A stretch of DNA of 64,000 nt from Pseudomonadota bacterium (GTDB taxonomy: Bacteria > Pseudomonadota > Gammaproteobacteria > Burkholderiales > Burkholderiaceae_C), in NCBI GenBank assembly GCA_021799355.1, contig JAJZAQ010000006.1, positions 1 through 64,000 of the forward strand, read 5' to 3'. The translations under genes and the position numbers were made by a program. The notes beneath the pieces are model-generated. The model was not told where the DNA came from. It did not search any database and saw only the letters and a program-made list of their open reading frames with translations. Shown here in pieces: positions 62,196 to 64,000 of this stretch. Each line of letters starts with the position of its first letter. Within the stretch, counting starts at the first letter, position 1.

Positions 62196-62782
62196 TGTTC
62201 AGCCCGCAATCGCCGTGGTACGCCTGGGACGGCTGGAATGCCCGGCTGTTTCTCGTCATCAATCACGCCGGGGACAACCCGGTATGGAACAACGCCGCAC
62301 GCCTGGGCACGGCTCTGGCCGAGCACCAACTGCTGCCGGTGTACATGGGCTTGGCGCTGAGCATCGCGCTGCGCTGGCCGCGCGTGCTGCCGGTGCGCAG
62401 CGTGCTGGTCTACGCCTGGGGCAATCTGCTGCTGTTTTTGGCGGTTTATGGCCTGCTCAAGCCGCTGGCCAGTTTTCCCCGCCCCCTGGCCGTGTTCGGG
62501 CCGCACGCCGTGCACGTGCTCGGAGAGCCCAAATTCGTCCACAGTTTTCCTTCCGGCCACGCAGCGTTTGCCGCCGTGGTGGCGACGAGTTTTGCGTTTT
62601 CGCTGCCACGGCCCTGGGGCCTGCTGCTCTGGCTGTTCGCGCTCTGGGTCTGGTGGGCGCGCATCGCCGTCGGCGCGCACTTTCCTGCCGATGTGATCGG
62701 CGGCGCGGTGGTGGGCACGCTGTGCGCCCTGGCGGCGCACGGACTGGTCAGGCTGTGGGTGCGCGGTGGCAGGGCGGCTTGA
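62192..62782 (+). CDS. PAP2-family lipid phosphatase
   Basis: A 196-residue membrane protein with the three PAP2 motifs: KPLASFPRP, FPSGHAAFAA and ARIAVGAHFPADVIGG. It probably dephosphorylates a lipid (pyro)phosphate such as undecaprenyl pyrophosphate or phosphatidate. It is related to the N-terminal half of the ICE protein PbrBC but is a separate host gene. Confidence 0.88.
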   Translation: MMFSPQSPWYAWDGWNARLFLVINHAGDNPVWNNAARLGTALAEHQLLPVYMGLALSIALRWPRVLPVRSVLVYAWGNLLLFLAVYGLLKPLASFPRPLAVFGPHAVHVLGEPKFVHSFPSGHAAFAAVVATSFAFSLPRPWGLLLWLFALWVWWARIAVGAHFPADVIGGAVVGTLCALAAHGLVRLWVRGGRAA

Positions 62783-62811
62783 GCGCCCTTGTCTGCGCAC
62801 AAGACGGCAAA

Positions 62812-62832
62812 ACGCCCCGGCAGGCGGGGCGT
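62812..62832 (-). terminator. Terminator between the converging PAP2 and TRAP genes
   Basis: ACGCCCC (62812-62818) and GGGGCGT (62826-62832) form a 7-bp stem with a 7-base loop. On the minus strand TTTT follows, so it mainly serves the TRAP gene. Confidence 0.8.
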
Positions 62833-62858
62833 GAATCAGCCAGTAGAGGCAGTGCGTA

Positions 62859-63944
62859 TCAGGTGAATTTGCGCGTGGCCATGAAACGGTCGAACTCGTT
62901 TTCGGCGAAGCGGAACCACAGGATGTCTTCGTTGCGGAACTTGACCCAGTCGGTATAGACCTTTTTCCAGTGAGGATTGCTCGCTTCGAGTTCGCCGTAC
63001 AGATCGTTGGCCGCCTTGAATGCGGCTTCCATCACGTCCTTGGGGAAGCCCTGCAGCTTGGTGCCCTTGGCCACCAACTCCTTGAGCGCCGGCGGGTTCT
63101 TGGCGTCGTACATGGCCTGCATGTTGACGTGGGCGTGCGAAGCGGCGATTTCGATGATCGATTTGTACTCGGGTGAGAGCGCGTTGTAGGCCTTTTGGTT
63201 GACAAAAAGGTCTAGCTGCGGGCCGCCTTCCCACCAGCCGGGGTAGAGGTAGTTGTTCGCCACCTTGTAAAAACCCAGCTTCAGATCGTCATAAGGGCCG
63301 ATCCACTCGGCCGCATCGATCGTGCCCTTCTCCAGCGAGGGGTAGATGTCTCCGCCGGGGATGTTTTGCGGCACGGCGCCCAGGCGTTCGATCACCTTGC
63401 CGGCAAAGCCGCCGATGCGCATTTTCAGCCCCTTCATGTCGGCCAGACTCTTGATCGGCTTGCGGAACCAGCCCCCCATCTGCGCCCCGGTGTTACCCAT
63501 CGGGAAACTGATGATGTTGTAGTTGGCGTAGAACTCGCGCATGAGTTTGAGGCCGTTGCCTTGGTACATCCAGGCGCTCATCTGGCGCGAATTCATGCCG
63601 AACGGCACGGCGCAACCCAGAGCGAACGTCGGGTCTTTGCCGAAAAAGTAGTACGGCGCGGTGTGGCAGCACTCGACCGTACCCTGCTGCACGGCGTCGA
63701 CCACGCCAAACGGTGGCACCAGCTCCCCGCCGGCGTGCACGCTGATTTCGAATTTTCCGCCCGAGGCTTCCTTCACCTTTTGCGCAAAGATATTGGCCGC
63801 GCCGAAAATGGTGTCGAGCGAGTTGGGGAAGCTCGACGCCAGACGCCAGCGCACGGCTTGCTGCGCCATGACGACGGAGGGTGCGGTGCCCGCTGCGAGA
63901 ATGCCGGCCAGGCCGGCGTGTTTGACGAATGAACGGCGTTCCAT
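62859..63944 (-). CDS. TRAP transporter substrate-binding protein (DctP family)
   Basis: A 361-residue periplasmic protein with a twin-arginine-like signal (MERRSFVKHAGLAGILAAGT...VVMAQ). The body shows DctP features (GELVPPFGVVDAVQQGTVECCHTAPYYF, LADMKGLKMRIGGFAGKVIERLGAVPQNIPGGDIYPSLEKGTIDAAEW). It binds a carboxylate or related ligand, most likely a monocarboxylic 2-oxoacid type. The membrane subunits are not in the window. Confidence 0.9.
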   Translation of the reverse strand: MERRSFVKHAGLAGILAAGTAPSVVMAQQAVRWRLASSFPNSLDTIFGAANIFAQKVKEASGGKFEISVHAGGELVPPFGVVDAVQQGTVECCHTAPYYFFGKDPTFALGCAVPFGMNSRQMSAWMYQGNGLKLMREFYANYNIISFPMGNTGAQMGGWFRKPIKSLADMKGLKMRIGGFAGKVIERLGAVPQNIPGGDIYPSLEKGTIDAAEWIGPYDDLKLGFYKVANNYLYPGWWEGGPQLDLFVNQKAYNALSPEYKSIIEIAASHAHVNMQAMYDAKNPPALKELVAKGTKLQGFPKDVMEAAFKAANDLYGELEASNPHWKKVYTDWVKFRNEDILWFRFAENEFDRFMATRKFT

Positions 63945-64000
63945 GAGGTCTCCTTGTCAGATCAGTCCGTCCTGATATGGATGCTTCATTTCATATCAAG

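Overview
The window comes from a GC-rich betaproteobacterium, most likely a member of the Burkholderiales. The evidence is the conserved ilvB-ilvN-ilvC-psd-pssA order, a sigma factor/DUF3619/DUF3106/RDD cluster typical of that order, a PaaR (TetR)-controlled phenylacetate cluster, and a glycine-cysteine-leucine tRNA cluster. About 22 kb of chromosome is split by a 41.3-kb integrative and conjugative element (ICE) of the Tn4371-like type.

Region 1 (1-11757) is host DNA. It holds the tail of an IS630-type transposase, then a leftward phenylacetate (paa) operon paaG-H-I-K-A-B-C-D-E followed by paaR and a thiolase (paaJ). Divergent from paaG are paaY and a crotonase-family hydratase. A 28-bp palindrome between paaG and paaY is the likely PaaR operator. 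The ring-cleaving PaaZ/PaaN is not here.

Region 2 (11873-53207) is the ICE. Left to right: a tyrosine integrase; a YhcG/DUF1016 nuclease; arsenic cargo (arsR, arsI, LMW-type arsC, ACR3 pump, and an arsC-arsN2 fusion); a stretch of RadC, DUF2958, DUF932, ParB, DUF736, XRE, DUF2285 and AlpA-like genes with repeated non-coding modules; repA, three 17-bp iterons, parA and a ParG-like gene; DUF2840, traF and the relaxase; lead cargo (pbrT, pbrR, pbrA, pbrBC); then LysR (TraR-like), an EexN-like lipoprotein, traG, copG, trbBCDEJKLFGI and DUF2274.

The most interesting point is how the ICE sits in the chromosome. Its ends split a host tRNA-Leu(UAA) gene inside the anticodon loop. The 3' half is at 11825-11881 and the 5' half at 53199-53239, and both carry the 9-bp core gattttaag. 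The two halves pair perfectly in the acceptor and anticodon stems, so they were one gene, and the ICE does not restore it. Instead, just inside its right end, the ICE carries its own complete tRNA-Leu(UAA) gene (52720-53036). That gene is interrupted in the same anticodon loop by a 232-nt Azoarcus-like group IC3 self-splicing intron. The ICE therefore seems to destroy a probably essential tRNA gene and supply a replacement. The intron also breaks up the attachment core in the replacement, which could stop the ICE's own integrase from attacking it.

Region 3 (53208-64000) is host DNA again: tRNA-Cys, tRNA-Gly, pssA, psd, ilvC, ilvN and ilvB leftward; a rightward ECF sigma operon with DUF3619, DUF3106 and RDD proteins; a DUF4337/PAP2 pair; and a leftward TRAP substrate-binding protein. 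Function calls rest on motifs and gene order read by eye; no database search was run.
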